The notes under the pieces were generated by a model, which saw nothing but the letters and a program-made list of their open reading frames with translations, was not told where the DNA came from and searched no databases. Below, piece by piece: positions 1 to 13,680 of a DNA stretch of 64,000 nucleotides. Location of the stretch: NCBI RefSeq assembly GCF_024713975.1, contig NC_091099.1, positions 5,892,501 to 5,956,500 of the forward strand, in the 5' to 3' direction. Origin of the DNA: Paralichthys olivaceus (Eukaryota; Chordata; Actinopteri; Pleuronectiformes; Paralichthyidae). How positions within the stretch are numbered: the first letter of the stretch is position 1; every line of letters begins with the position of its first letter. A program made the position numbers and the translations under genes.

Positions 1-3000
1 TTGCATGGACGCACAGCAATCAGACTTCAGTGATTAGATTCTGATTGATATTCGGGATATGACCTAAAATTATCTTTATTGATGAAGAGCGGGACATTAT
101 TTCTTCATTTTTCCACGATTTATCTGCAGTTTCGTCGGAAACCACCGATCAGATCTTGATCACATTAAAAAGAAATTATGTAATTCACTGCTGCAGATAA
201 GACCTTTTTTAAAATAGCCCTGATGAGATGCCACAAGTACAAGTCAAAGCATGCTAACATGTTCAGTCGTGACTGTCTGTTTTCATTCAGTTTTGCTTTG
301 ATTCCTGTTTCTTTTCATTCCAACTATTTCATTCTGATTTGTCTCGCTCTTTCTTCCCCTGTCCTGCTCTTTGGTCATGATTGATCAGTGTGTCAGGTAT
401 GATGGGGCATCATGGCGTTCGTGCGGGTTTGCATCTCAGTCATGTGACTGCAGCAGATGGCACAGCTGAGTATTAGAGTGGGTACACCTGCTGTTTGCTC
501 TCCTGCTTCCTGCTTTACTGCTATCAAATACCACCAAGGGAGAGCGAAGGAGTGAGATGGAAGGAGCGAGGGAGGAGGGAGGTGATGGAAAAGTTACGAG
601 GCAGGCAGGGAGAGCTGCTTCCAGAGAGAAAGGAACAAGAGAGGAGACAAATGGGAGGGGAGGCATAAAGGAAAATATGAACAGAGGTAGATGAGACGAC
701 GACATGTTGGGTTGGGATGAGGGAGGTGTGTGATTGTGCAACACAGAGGTGGTGCGAAAAAAAGAGGGAACAGAATGAACTGCATAAAAATGAATGTGCT
801 CTATTCCCTCAATCATCTCTTTCTCTTAATTTCCCCATGCGTCCTCCTCCCTCTCCGCCTCAGTCATACGGCTCAGATCATGAGCTCGTAATGACAGGAT
901 GTGGTCGAGGATCCATTTAACACCCGTTCCAGACCAGTGGATGAGTACAGATAGAGGGGCTTAAGAGACACACACAAGTAACTATGACTGATTGCAGAGC
1001 CTGGTGACGCCAAGGGACATCCTCTATGTAATTCTCTTAGTGTAGCATAATATCATTTATCCCACAAATAGGCATATGACCCTTCAGTACCCGTGTCACT
1101 CAGAGTTCAAGACTTGGGGAGTGCACTCGAAGGGCAGGACACACACTCGTAATCACACACAATCTGGTTAGTGCACGTGCATCAACATATATTACATTGC
1201 ACATACACACACACACATGTCTGTGCTCTGCAGCAATGCATGAACACAAGCGCACACAGACACAGATAAGAAACGACCACTCACACACAAACACACATGC
1301 TCATAACATATGCATAACCAGCATACAGCGTTGAGGGCATTGCTGACTAATAGAAGCTCTCTATGCGGCCTGCAAACACAAGCACGTTATCAGTGATGAA
1401 TTCCACCACACCTACCCACCTTGACAGCGGTCCAACCGGCAGCCTCCTCGGCTGCTATCTGCCCTCTACAGCCCTGCTCCTGGGCTGTTTGGGAATGAGT
1501 GGCAGGTGTGTGTAAATGCTGGAGCCGATATGTCACAGGCACCAATCTGCAGTCCCTGGGGATTCTACTGGGAGTTCAGCCCGAGTATCACACAGCGGAG
1601 AAAACAATTTCTGCTGCCAATACTCCCGCGCAGATGAGAAATGTTTTAATATTTGCTGCTGCTTTATGGCCGCGGCTGTGACAGTGATGGAGAAAATGTC
1701 AGCTTTTTCCACCCTTAAATGCCACTCTTTGTCTCAGTCTGTTTCTTTTCATTGATCTCTGCCTCTGCCGCGGAATCAATAAGGTCCACCAAACAGACGC
1801 TTGTCTGAGAATGCATTGCCGCTCCTCCCTCTCAAACCGCTCCTGCGAAACAGGATTTCACACTTTACTTTCTTTGCCTAATTAGTTATCCAATATGGGC
1901 CCAGGTTGTGTAAGGCAACACACACAAAGGGAGAAATGGCGTTGTGATTCCACAGCTGATTTAGTTGTCAGTCATTGAAAAGAATCTGTGCCCCCCCCAT
2001 CACCATGCACCACCAAAGAAAATAGGCTAATGCAGACATTGTGTTGGGGGACATTTGTATGCTCACTTTACTTTCTTTGGTTCAGAGTAGCAGTTTTGTG
2101 TGTTTTGTCTAACTGCCGAAACATTTAGCCCAATAATAGAAGCACGAAAAAAGGGACAACAATATCTCCTTTCTTCCCTCCAGCTACTCCAGAGCTCGGC
2201 AGAGGCTTGTCGATAGTAAGTGACCCAAACTTGCACTCTCACAGGGTGAAGGATAATTCAGTCAGTGTTGTCACTCAGCTGCAGTCCCTCTTCAGCTCTC
2301 CCCTCTGGTGCTGCCGCAAAAAGGGAGAGAACAAAAGAGATAGAGCAGTAACAGTTTAAGGCTCGACCAGGATGGTGGATGTTCCTCATCGACCGTGGCC
2401 CTTAGGAGGAGACTCTAACTGGAGTCCATGTCAATCCCGATCAGATATCTGTGATGTCAGGGAGTGATTTAAACAGACTTTTCTTTTCTCAATTTTTTTT
2501 TTTTAAAGTCACATAGATATTTCATCAGATGATTGAAAGGTTAAGACTAAATTGTGAGCAACAATGGGTCCATTTAGCTGAATCGTTGATTCTGGGGTCG
2601 TTCAGGGGACATCGAGGAGAGTGATGATATAATATAACGCATCACTTCCCTTACATGTCGACAGGGCAGACAATTAAAGGTTTGTTCTCACAAGAAATGT
2701 CTTCCATTCCTGGGGGTTGAAGGAGGAGGAAGAGGAGGGGACATGAAAACGATTCCTCATGAGACTTACTGGACAATGTATTGTGTTTATAGACACATGT
2801 CGATCCATACGCACCCACACGCACACACATACACAAACACTCACTCACTCATAGTGCTCATATTGTGCTGTGCCACACAAAAACACCAATATTCATAAGC
2901 TCATAAAAATGTAACAACATATATATAGTAAATCTTGTCGTTCGTTTTCCGTGAAGGAAGGAAACAGATGCACAATACCTGGAAGCAGCCGACTCTCTTC

Positions 3001-5059
3001 ATGCTGCAGGCCGTTACAGGTTAATGTTTAAAGCAAACACACCACTTAAAGGGGTTTACGGCTCACTTTAACAATTCACATGTTTTCCCTGTGGTCCACT
3101 ACAGCTCAGTCAATATTTACAACACGAACAGCTGCCGTCCAAATCCCTTTTTTTCTGACCTTTCATGTTGTCCTGACAGTCGGCGTACGAGTAAACAACT
3201 TGTTCACCTGCAATGAAGAGAAGGGAGCTCTTGAACAATAAATGGCTGACTGGTTTCTGGGAGTCGATAAAAACCTTCATATCTGATACGGAGGATAGAG
3301 CTGCTGCCAGAAGATGGGTTTGTTAGCATGTGATAGTTTTACACGGCCGTACAAGATAAGGGAATTGCAGACAAAACATAAAATGCAGATGTATTTGTAA
3401 AGAGGGATGTCTGGAGTCTCATCGGCATTTTTCATTGATTCTCAATGGAGCCACGTGGATATGGGAACATTACAAAAGCGGAATGGCTCAATCTATCACC
3501 AGTGGTTTTAATAATCACTAGAGGTGAAGCAGAACCACCTCTGTACTGAACTTAATCAAGACAGTATTCATGTTGACCTTATAATATCCTAAATGTTTTC
3601 TGCGATTGTGTGAAAATCTCGTCTGGTTTGGAAGGAACTTAAGATTTGCATGACTGTGATCGTTAAATGTTTTTGAGTGATCCTGATATTAAAATCCTAA
3701 AGGTCACAGATATTCTCTACGAGATGTCAATAAGTTAAATGCACATCTATGTTATTTTCTGCCACTAGGGGTCTCTCAATCACCGTTCACCAATCATTAC
3801 ACACCATTACACTAAAGTGAAAATATGGATTAAGGTTTGAACATTTGGGATAATGTATTTGCACAAGTTAATAGAATATATATAACAATGTTCTCATTGT
3901 TGTTGTTTTTTTTTTATTAACGCTGAAATGTTACGTTACACCTTTAAACAGTGTGTAGTAGTGTGTGTAGTTGTCTATGACACACACTACATGAGGCGAG
4001 TCCTGGAGAAAACATGAGTAAGAGAAACTGATGGTGTGTGTACACGAGGTCTTCAGAGCACTTCAGCTAAGGTGCTGCAGCTTGTCAAAGCAGCCCAGTG
4101 TCAGGTGACAAGGCATCACGTCGCCTCCGACAGAAATGGCCCAGTAATGTCTCTGCCGATGAACCACGGGCCACAGCTTTGTCCCTCCATCACAGCTGAG
4201 TCCAAACAGCAGCCTGCCGCTGTCACTGTCTGTTAATGTGTCTCCACATAAACACCTGCCTTAACCGCATCGATGCCTCACCGCCATGTGACCCGTTAGC
4301 TTTGCCGCTTGGTCTCAGCTCACTTTGCTTTCTGATTTTAGACGTCAGCTAGTCAGTGTTAAAAAATTCTCTTAGCCTAATCTGACGAATAATTATCTGC
4401 AAAATGTATTGTTTATTAGTTATTATGTGTAAATATGAATGGTGGATTTAAATTTAGTTTCAATCAGTAATATTATTCACCAGCTCTGTAAATATTTCAC
4501 TCATGGTGTCCATTACGGAGATCTGGGAGTGGGACATCACTGTGTGCATGGAGGCGACTGGGGGAGCTCCTCCACCTGCAGCAGAGGCTCGATCAGTGCA
4601 GGTGAGAGCTGTTAGCTGATTGATCCTCAGGTTTAAAAGGCAGCGGTGGAGCCACCAGGCCTGAGACACTCACACAGACACACTGAGCTGCACAGCCAGA
4701 CACCAGCAGACACTGCTGCTGCTTTAAGTTTTAATGCTTTTAGTTTTGATTTGAAAAGTATGAGCATTGTCTGTGGCTGTGTGTGGGAGAACCGCCACAA
4801 TCACTAAAAACAGATCACACTATGAGCATGTTTGGTAACATCCTGTCCACTCATCCAAGTGTCACTTTAACTTCTCAGTTTGATCTCATATATATTACTT
4901 TTGACTAGTTTGTAGTGAGCTGCCTTGTGTGTTTCTTCATAGTTACTTTAGTTATTGTGTTCAGTCTGTTATTGTTTGTTGAAATGGCAACACACCTCAA
5001 GTGTTTGAGGTGTTTAGATAGCTAAATAAGTAAACACCTATTTGTTTTGCCCCCTTGAA

Positions 5060-5322
5060 TTTCATTGTCACAGCTTTGGCCTGTTCCATCATCTCAGCAG
5101 CTACTTTACAGTCACATGTATCATATGAGTTTCCCCTGCCAGTAAAATGTAAGGGAAAAATCCCAGTGAGCCCATGTGAGAATACAGCAAGCAAGTTGGC
5201 ACGTTGATGACTTTTAACATGCGGCGAACGATCTCCTGCGTTATTCATATGTAAAAGAAAAACCCTGGAAAGTGTCAGGACCCAATTTTCTGGACATTTT
5301 CCGCAGTTCATGTCTGAAAATG
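5060..5322. mobile_element. MITE-like dispersed repeat, copy 1
   Basis: This block shares scattered matches with the element at about 25.98-26.49 kb. Both have a segment reading approximately GTGAGCCC(A/G)TGTGAGAAT(A/G)CAGCA, and both end in a closely similar right terminus built on GGACATT followed by GTCTGAAAA. The left terminus was not found in this copy, so it may be truncated. Antisense frames of the two copies both contain a FSHGLT peptide, as expected of shared descent rather than of a gene. Confidence 0.5.
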
Positions 5323-6924
5323 ACTGAACTTTGAACAGAAGACTCACTTATATTATACAATGGGGACATTCATATGAGGCTGGTTGTTTTGTAAATCATC
5401 ATCAATTTTTTTCTCTTTAGGATATTTTTGGTGCATTTGCCTTTTTTTTGACAGGACAGTTTCTATGTCTATTAATATCTATGACTCTCATCATAGTCAG
5501 GGACGTTTACTTGATTTTAAACAATAATTTTCTCTCTAAATGGTGAATCTGACTCAGCAAACACTTGACAGTGTAGAGAACAAACCGCTTGACTAACATT
5601 TGAATGCTTGTATTGTGCGACATGTTTTCCTCGGCCACACATCTTCATAGTATTCTGTCTAATCCTCTTTTCCACAGTCGAGTCTGAAAAAGACCTTTCA
5701 CTCTGTGGCCTAAGGGACATGAATAATTGTTGATACAGAGGCTGTTTCATAAACTCCGAACACTGTAGATGATGTCGGCCTATACCAGATATAATCAGAC
5801 ACACACACACAGATATAACCCCCTCTTTTTCTTTTGACTCATGGCCCATATCCGCATAATGACCGCAGACTGATCCAGCCCACGGGGGCTGAGAGTTGGA
5901 GCAACACTGAATTCTGAACAAACAATGAATGACATATGACGAGGGGCTGGATGTGGTCACAATATTTTCTGTGTGTGTGTGTGTAAAGGGATACTCAGTC
6001 CACAGACACTCATGTGAAAACAATCCTGCCTTTGATTGCGAGACTGATCTGATTCAACAAATTCCAGGAAACTCCTCGCATGAAGTTCAGGACAGTCAGC
6101 TGAAATCTTTGCACCTCGAAAATAATTTCTGTTTTTATGAAATCAATGACATCTGACGAAATGCAGAACAATAGCTCGCAATCTAACCTTTTGTCCCTTG
6201 TTAAGTGGCAGCATCCTGGTATAGATCCTGCGACGATGAAGCATGAATAGTAATTGTTTACCTGCATTTGGTACAATGTCAACAGACTAATCCATCACAT
6301 GGACCCTGTCCACTTATTTATAGACAAGGGGAATAAATCAGGCGAGTGGATGAAAGTTGAAAAGACAAACACAAGGACACAAATAGGAGCCCCCACCATA
6401 CATAATCCTTTAAACATTTTTAATCAAGATGTCAGCAACAGGAAAGATGAATGAAGGATTCATCTATCTGTAATTAAACGTGTACATCATCATAATATAG
6501 ATATAATGTGATAAACAGCCCGGCAGTGATATACTGATACTAACAGTGCCGTGAATGATTCCAGCTCCGTCACTGCCTGAAGTTTGCTTTGTGATGCTGA
6601 AGTTAAATGATATGAGCTATATTGTCATTATGGGTTTACATCGTAAAATGTGGTGCTGAGTGATATAAACTACTGTAAATCTTCACTTAGATGCTTTATC
6701 ATTGTGGAGTGAATTATTTTGTCATAACGAAATTAACTTTCCAAATAAAGCTGAAAGAAATAGCTTCTATAAATAAGACAGGCATTCGGATACATAATAC
6801 CGCCTTAATTTTAAGGATATTGAACGGGACAGAAATTCTGAAATTCTGCAGTTTGTCGTCAGTGTCTGTTTTTTCTTTTAAAATCTGATTAATTAATTAA
6901 TTAATTAAAGATCTGAATTAGACA

Positions 6925-7150
6925 CTCCCGCATAAACAGCACCATAACCTGAATAAGGTCAAGTTCAAAATAAGCAATAATGGCCCAGCAGTCCACTTCA
7001 ATTTAATCGAGCTGAACCAAATTTCCCACCCTCCTCCAAGTTTTGTGGAAATCCATTAAGTTGTTTCTGTGTAATCTTACTTTCAAACAAACAAATATAC
7101 AAACAGATTAACGTACAAACAAACAAATGGGTGAAATGATGATGTGACGT
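6925..7150. repeat. Degenerate dispersed repeat, copy A
   Basis: It contains a CATAAACAGCAC...AATAAGGTCAA...AATAAGCAAT series that recurs at 9283-9372. This is followed by TCCAAGTTTTGTGGAAATCC and a run of CAAACAAACA. The second part resembles the tail of a repeat widespread in fish genomes whose ends carry an ACCTCCGCCAAGGAGG-like motif. A short TTAA-rich run precedes it at about 6884-6907. No coding capacity was seen. Confidence 0.55.
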
Positions 7151-7824
7151 ATTCCAATACTTAGACATGTACACGTCTCAAATCACAAAATAACGTCCTG
7201 TTGGAGTTTTTGCTATATTTTGTGACATTGATATACAACAGTTATAAAGTGTAAAAGTTGAGTGTAAACAAGTAGTAGGAAGTAATATTGACGTCAGTAA
7301 TAATCAGATAATATTCTATCAGCAACTCATGCAAACATCATAATCTAAATAATAAAGTCTGAATATCGTTGTCCATTGACAGGAAAACCCTCGCAGGATG
7401 TGACTTTTGAAAATCTGAAGTCTGTTTTCAATATTTTCACCTCGGACGCAGTCGACAATGTTTGTTTCACTTCACACGAACCAGGCGGCTCTCTGTCATC
7501 ACATACTGGGAGAATCCCCCCTCATTTGTTTATACAAGCGAGATAAGAACACTTACTTAGAAATTGAGCGTTCATCGATATTTCCATGTGATTTTAAAAT
7601 TCCACAGAAATGCTCTGCGTCACTATTTGTTGTTTCTCAACCTTATGAGCAAATTCAGGAAACAGGCTATGGCACAACACCTTCAGAGAGTCAGGACACA
7701 CAGTCTGATGGCAGGAGAAGAAATGCAAAGAGACAAGAAATAAACCAAAAAAATACTGCTGCTCAGATTTAAGCTGATGGAGCCTGATTCCATCCTGGTA
7801 CAATACCAACTTTCAATGTCATTG

Positions 7825-7827
<3 letters not shown>

Positions 7828-7873
<46 letters not shown>
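7828..7873. repeat. (GT)n microsatellite
   Basis: An uninterrupted GT/TG run of about 46 bp lies in intergenic DNA. It is the first of a cluster of dinucleotide runs between 7.8 and 8.9 kb. Confidence 0.95.
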
Positions 7874-7875
<2 letters not shown>

Positions 7876-8140
7876 GGAGCAGGGTGGGGTGTGGGAGGGG
7901 ACTGAGATTACAGTGAATGTCACCCTACCTCCTCTCTCAATCATCCACTTTCAATCCATCGCCGTCCTGCGGTTTGCGAGACAGCTTGGCGATGATGCCA
8001 GTAAAATGGGATCAATAGCGTAGGGAAAAACGGACCAGACAATCTCTTACCCCCTTGAACTTCTGTACCCGTGATTGATTTGTCCCCTGCCACAGCAGAG
8101 GAGACATTAGAGACAAGAAACATGTGTGTGGCCGCACATA

Positions 8141-8144
<4 letters not shown>

Positions 8145-8189
<45 letters not shown>

Positions 8190-8270
8190 CTGCCTACGTG
8201 TGTTGAAAGCATGTTTTTGTAGAAGTGTGGCGTCTGCCTGTGCATATGCGTGTGTGTGTGTGTGTGTGTG
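8145..8270. repeat. Interrupted (TG)n microsatellite
   Basis: Two TG runs (about 8145-8187 and 8249-8270) are separated by about 60 bp of ordinary sequence. The cysteine/valine- or threonine/histidine-rich frames through here are repeat translations. Confidence 0.9.
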
Positions 8271-8513
8271 CTTGTGCTCTGTGTGATTGATGATCTGAAG
8301 TGCACACACATCATCAGCGAGGCATTTGCGAGGTGTGTGAGTCAGGAGCTGTCATCCCCCTCAGTCTCCCCAAGCAGAGGCCTCGGCAGCTGATTTATAG
8401 TAAATCATTAAAATCTGCTTATTATTGCAGCAGCTCATCACCCTCCCCCTCCCTCAGTCCCCATAACCACCCACACCCACACCACCCCCCCTACCCCCCC
8501 AAAAAAACTTGCA

Positions 8514-8550
8514 GACACACACACAGACACACACACACACACACACACAC
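8514..8550. repeat. (AC)n microsatellite
   Basis: An AC run with one G interruption. It follows a C-rich, A-rich stretch at about 8440-8508. Confidence 0.9.
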
Positions 8551-8789
8551 TCTCTGACCAGCCCAGCGTCACTAACTTATACACACAAAGTGATGGTCAG
8601 CAGGATCTGGCACATTAAATCCATTTCTGACACGTGTTTGAAAATAAATACCCCAGATGTCTTGTTTCATAAACATTGGCTGAAGGAGCCAATGAAAGAA
8701 TCTGGCCGAGTTCCTAAACAACAGCTGGAGCCGAGTCGACTTATCTATCCACACACAAAAAATAAACCGGGCACTCGTGCTCACATGTG

Positions 8790-8792
<3 letters not shown>

Positions 8793-8837
<45 letters not shown>
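8793..8837. repeat. (AC)n microsatellite
   Basis: A perfect AC run of about 45 bp. Together with the runs at 7.8, 8.15 and 8.5 kb it makes a 1-kb zone dense in CA/TG repeats. Confidence 0.95.
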
Positions 8838-8840
<3 letters not shown>

Positions 8841-9282
8841 TCCTGCACACCTCTACTGTCTTCCGTCTATAAGACCGAAAATGTGATGTGACTTGAACAA
8901 TGACAGGTGTGTTTGTCAAGGATGTGGCTGTCACTTCAAATCAATGGACGGGAGCATCTTCCCAGGGAGACTTTCCACTTCTGAGGGTTTGACTGGTAAC
9001 ACTGCGCTTCAGTGCAGGCTGGTGAACAGTAAGTTGTCAAAGTGGCGTTGAAGGGAGCCCTGTTTGCGTGTCATCGGATCAAAACGTTTGAATATGTTTC
9101 TAATTTTTTGCTTTTAATTTTTTTGGGAAGAACATTCGTGAGGCTTTAAAATTTGACGTCCTGCAGTCTCTGGTCTGTTATGTCTTTAAAGATGTAGATA
9201 ATCATCTTTCTGAGTCATGTGACCCGCAGCAATCCTCATTTGACTAGAAGAAAGTGGACACGTGTGCATGGACGCCAATATT

Positions 9283-9372
9283 CTGACATTAGCCCGATCA
9301 TGCCACATAAACAGCACTTTAACCCAAATAAGGTCAACCTCGGAATAAGCAATTATAGAATGGCACCTCATT
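9283..9372. repeat. Degenerate dispersed repeat, copy B
   Basis: It repeats the CATAAACAGCAC...AATAAGGTCAA...AATAAGCAAT spacing seen at 6925-6985, with scattered substitutions. Only the first part of the element is present. Confidence 0.5.
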
Positions 9373-10563
9373 TTTTGGCTTTTATGATAGAACTGTATAT
9401 AGGTTCCGGCGGCCACTGAGATGGGAGGGGGATCATTATCTGTGAATCTATCCATCTGAAGATCATTAGCATGAGCAAATCCGAGAATCACTGTTTTTTT
9501 CCATTCAAGCAAGTTGTGTCGGTCACAGAATAAAATGATGATAATCGTCTTCGCTGAATATCTGAAGTGAGAATCGCAGCTTGTCTTTTGTCGCTTTACG
9601 GTGTGTGGTTTGTCAAATGCTTTTCAATTACAGCCTTTAACTTGAGGCACTATCACATCCCCATGAAGTGATTTTAATGGAGTTTGGTGGAATTGTTTGT
9701 TATGCGAGACAGGTCTTTACAGCGGAAAGCGAGGAGGGAAGGATCGAGGCGGAGAGAGAGAGGAGAGCGCTTGAAACTCAAATGAACTTCGGGTGACAAC
9801 ACGACACGAGCGGATGAGCAGGGAGAGTAGTGGTGGGCTTAAATGTAGTCACTTCCTGTCATTGGTATTTAACTGAACAAGTGTATCGTTGGATATGAGG
9901 GAGCGTTACTCTCCTACACGTACGTTTAAAACTCAAAACACGGCCGCTGACATCTGATTTGACCAATCGGTCGCTCCCGTCCCACTTTTTAACTCTCCAT
10001 CCCTTCCTCCCTGCTCTTTCCCTCCCTCCCTGACACACACTGTACAACAACCTTCTCTCCATTCTGTCTCTAAAGCTCCCGGATCCTCGGAGCACAGGTG
10101 CAGGACTGCGGGGCTACAGCCCACAGGCCCTGGATGCCGAAACAGGAGAGGCGAGGCAGCACACATGCAGAATTACAACGCCGCCATTTCTCACACTGAC
10201 ATAATCCCCATGTTTTATTTGTCCCCTTGTAATTCTTTTTATATCTTGGGCTTATGTTCTTTGGCATCCGCTCAATCCCAGCCTCGGGACACGGGGCTCT
10301 AACAGGCCCATATGTGTGCCTTGCTCCAGTTAACGCATATTAGTTCCTTTGTAACTGTGACTAAACTGCCACGTCTCAGCTGGGAGATGTGTCGGCTTTG
10401 ACTGACAGCCCATGTCTGGATCCTGTACTTTGAGTCTCACGCAGACTTGTCAAACACGGGCTCAGTCAAAGCATCCCTCACTCCGCTGTCAAGCACAGGA
10501 GCCGGGGAGAGCAGCAGAGGGTCCGCAGCTCTGACCAACACATCTCTGAATTACCTTACACTC

Positions 10564-10587
10564 TGTGTGTGTGTGTGTGTGTGTGTG
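10564..10587. repeat. (GT)n microsatellite
   Basis: A short perfect GT run of about 24 bp in intergenic sequence. Confidence 0.85.
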
Positions 10588-13230
10588 AGGAGACGAGACT
10601 GAACATCACACTCCACTGTACCACTTTCCTCAAAATGAAATCTCACACGCATGTTCCTGGCATGTCCCTCCTCGTCCTCACTGGAGAAAATCTTAGGGGA
10701 AAAAGTGAGTGAAATATTTTCATGCCTGCATTTTGGGAAGATTGCCTGCGAGGAAAAAAAACCCGAAGGGGGAGCAGTTGTATGCCCTGATCAGATCACT
10801 CACTGAAATTACATGGAGAAAAGCTTTCCCAAAAACAGCTTGATATTAGGGCTTCGGCGCGGCATTGATGTATGTTGTCGGCGGAGAAAATCTGTTAAGT
10901 CTGTGCCATGTGATGCCAACAGTCTTAAATATTGTTTTCACAACTGCGCAAGCTAATTACCTTTAATTTTTCATCTGTGCTCCGAGGGTTGTAAGAGACT
11001 GTGATTAGTGATTCATTACTTCTCATTACCTGGCCTGTCAAACTGTTTCCTTTACTTATTCAGGCTGATTAGCTGTACATGGCCCGCCTCTCTCCATGAG
11101 GCTGGGAAAGAGACCTCAAATGTGGACTGCGGATGTGGAAGTGTAAATAGTAGTGATCTCGTGGAGGATAGTGGAGGGGGGACGAGCAGAAAACGAGGAT
11201 TATATTGATGTTTTTCACAATGCAGCTTTCTTCGCATGTCATTTGTGCACTTTCACTTAAGCTCAATTAAAAAATGACATGACTGGGATGTGAGGTCACT
11301 GGATAAACCCTCCATGCCGACAGTGTGCGAGTGCGACATGTCTGCCTCTTCTCCAGAGGAGGGTTATTTATAGGTGTCTGAGAATGAGGATTGATTTACT
11401 GCAGGTAAACAGGATGTCATTCACAGCAAAAAGGTCAAGGTGAGCCAAAGCTTAGCTGGATGAAATACAGGAAATTTGGCATCCCTGTATTTCACTTGTC
11501 TGTCAAGCCAATCAGGCTGCGAAGACATGACAGAACTCGATAACGTGGAAACTGCCCTTTTGGATCAAATGATGACACGATGAGTCCGTAAAACAGGGAG
11601 GGACACAACTAAGATGTGGCCAGTATGACATTGACAATGGTGTGAGACGTTACCTCAAACATTCATCACCATTAGAGGTAATTAACAAACTTCACCAGCA
11701 TTAATTAAAGGGCGCTGCTTTAAGGAAAGTGCGTTTAATTAGAAGCTTTGACAGGACGAGGCCTTAGGGATGATCCATATTCAGAGGGCTGTCGGACGAG
11801 AGCAAGTGACAGAATTTCTAGGGAGAGGTGATGCTTTTGGGGGCATTTCCATCTTCCTCTCTCTCACAACAAAACTCTGTGGCCCTTGGTCAAAACACAA
11901 GATGGTCTGGTCTGGACCGATCTGGCATGGCTCAAAAAAAAAATATTGACAGGTATGACAGACCTCAGCCAGTCAGCTGGAGGGGCAGACTGTGTCACCT
12001 GTCAGGTAAAGACATGCAGGGTGAGTGACTGGAGGAGGAAGAGGGCAGAGAGAGAAACTTGAGAGAAGAAAGAGAGGATTGGTGACGGGGTACACACTAA
12101 TACAAGGAGTGGCAATAAAAACCACATGTATATCAGGCCCGAGTCACCTGCAGAAGTGTTTGTGAAGCACAACACTACAAAAAACCAGAGGGTTAGAGAA
12201 TGACAAATGTGTACCCAAAGAATCTGTGATTGGATCGGGGATTAAGGGGCCGCCGTGTCTCTGATGGGAAACAGGCAGGAGACAGACAGAGTGGAAGAAA
12301 GAGAAAAGGTGGAAGGGAGGGAAGGGTGGAAGGAGGGACAGTAAACGAATGTCAGAGTGCCCGGGCAGGGAGACAGAGTGGCAGAGTGGGTGGGCTTTGA
12401 CAGACACATCTCACACAGGCTGACAGCTCCGTCAATAGCCCCAGGATGGCCGCGCTGATTGACAGCTAGCAGGTGGCGCATGAATGGAGTTGTCAGGCCG
12501 ACTGTCAGTCAAAGTCACATCGCTGTGGCTACAAGGCCCCGGCTGAACAGGCACACAGCTGCCCAGGGTGATCTCCGGGTATACAGGCAGACGATTGGCA
12601 CAGGAGGCAGAGGCAGCTCAGATCCAGCTAAAGTGACCATACATGGCATCCGCAGCATACAATAGCCGTGTTGATTAGGCCTATTTTACACTGGTGGGCA
12701 GATCTGGTATGTAACACACATGGGTACTTCCACCCAATTAAAAAAAAAGTAGGGAAAAAGGGGATTTGAATGTACTATCAATGAATCTCTGCAGTTTTTC
12801 CATTTCCTTGGTTCCCCTTAATTGAGCATTGTTCCAGCATGAGGGCATGAAGCATAGGAGTTAATGGGCAATAATTATATGTGAGAGAGGCTTTCTCCCT
12901 GGAGTGGAATCCAGAACAAATGGAAGCTCCGATGTGCAACATTCTACTTCATTACATCTGCCGCGATTAAAGCCTGAACATCTGGCACCGTATCCTGACA
13001 GATAGACAAGACTTCTGGACTGGAAGGGAAATCGAGTGATATTTACAAAAATGTAACACAGGGTATTTACTGGATGAAAGAACAAGGGCTTTGGGCAGGC
13101 ACGGTACATTCTCCCTATCAGACAAGTGTTGAAGTGATAGATGCATGTAAACACAAGTAAATCGTTTGGACACCTCTGACAAAATGAAAGGCACTAAATA
13201 CCCGCACTGCACTTTCACATCACAATGGAC

Positions 13231-13236
13231 TTTATT
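13231..13236 (-). terminator. Candidate polyadenylation signal of the znf536-like gene
   Basis: TTTATT on the plus strand gives AATAAA on the minus strand, about 210 bp downstream of the stop codon at 13445. It is the first canonical hexamer noticed after the last coding exon. No transcript evidence is available, so a longer 3' UTR is possible. Confidence 0.35.
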
Positions 13237-13444
13237 ATTATAGGCAGCTTCTTTTTTTCTTTTTTTTTTGCTACAGATAAATACGCACTGTGGCTCTTCA
13301 AGTAAACACTGGAATGTACATCAAGGTTGGTTAACTTTTTCTTCTTTTTTTTTTCTCAACAATCTCAATCATCCTAACCCTTTTTTCGAGGTGAAGCTAA
13401 AACAATAATCATGACTGTCTGTATCTGCTGTTGCCATGACAACA

Positions 13445-13680
13445 TCAAGTTCCACAGAGCGACGTCATGCCGATCTGGTCCCTCCCGGGCGCGCGGTTGT
13501 CTGCCGCCATGCTCGGAGGCAATCTGGAGGGTCTCTGGGGCGGGTGCGAGCGTCGCAGGCGGCGGTCGGGGTAGAGGCTGTTGTCGAAGGGCTTGCGGTG
13601 GACACAGAGGACGTGGGTCTTCAGGTTGCCCTTCTGGGAAGCGCTGTACGGGCAGTATCTGCACTGGAACGGCTTCCGGG
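13445..13680 (-). CDS. znf536: znf536-like gene, last coding exon (C-terminal finger)
   Basis: The exon opens after a CATCCAG acceptor and encodes ARKPFQC followed by a full C2H2 finger of the form C-x2-C...H-x4-H, then an Arg/Pro-rich tail of about 50 residues ending at TGA. The finger is tightly linked to a KPFDNS...YPDRR segment that I associate with ZNF536-type proteins. The exon is more GC- and CpG-rich than the flanking introns. Confidence 0.88.

Larger units (their letters stand above)
1..13230. other. Intergenic region downstream of the znf536-like gene
   Basis: No coding exon could be supported on either strand. Open frames here are short, lack recognisable domains, or run through CA/TG repeats. 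The stretch holds several dinucleotide repeats, a MITE-like copy near 5.1-5.3 kb and two copies of a degenerate dispersed repeat (6.9-7.15 and 9.28-9.37 kb), listed separately. In mammals the ZNF536-TSHZ3 interval is gene-poor and rich in conserved non-coding elements, so enhancers are possible, but a single sequence cannot show them. Confidence 0.6.

Noticed and set aside
5517-6023. Minus-strand 168-codon frame
   Set aside because: No domain, includes a CA-rich stretch, and no neighbouring exon or promoter signal was seen.
7941-8886. Overlapping 70-125-codon frames rich in Thr-His or Cys-Val
   Set aside because: They are translations of CA/TG microsatellites with no domain outside the repeat.
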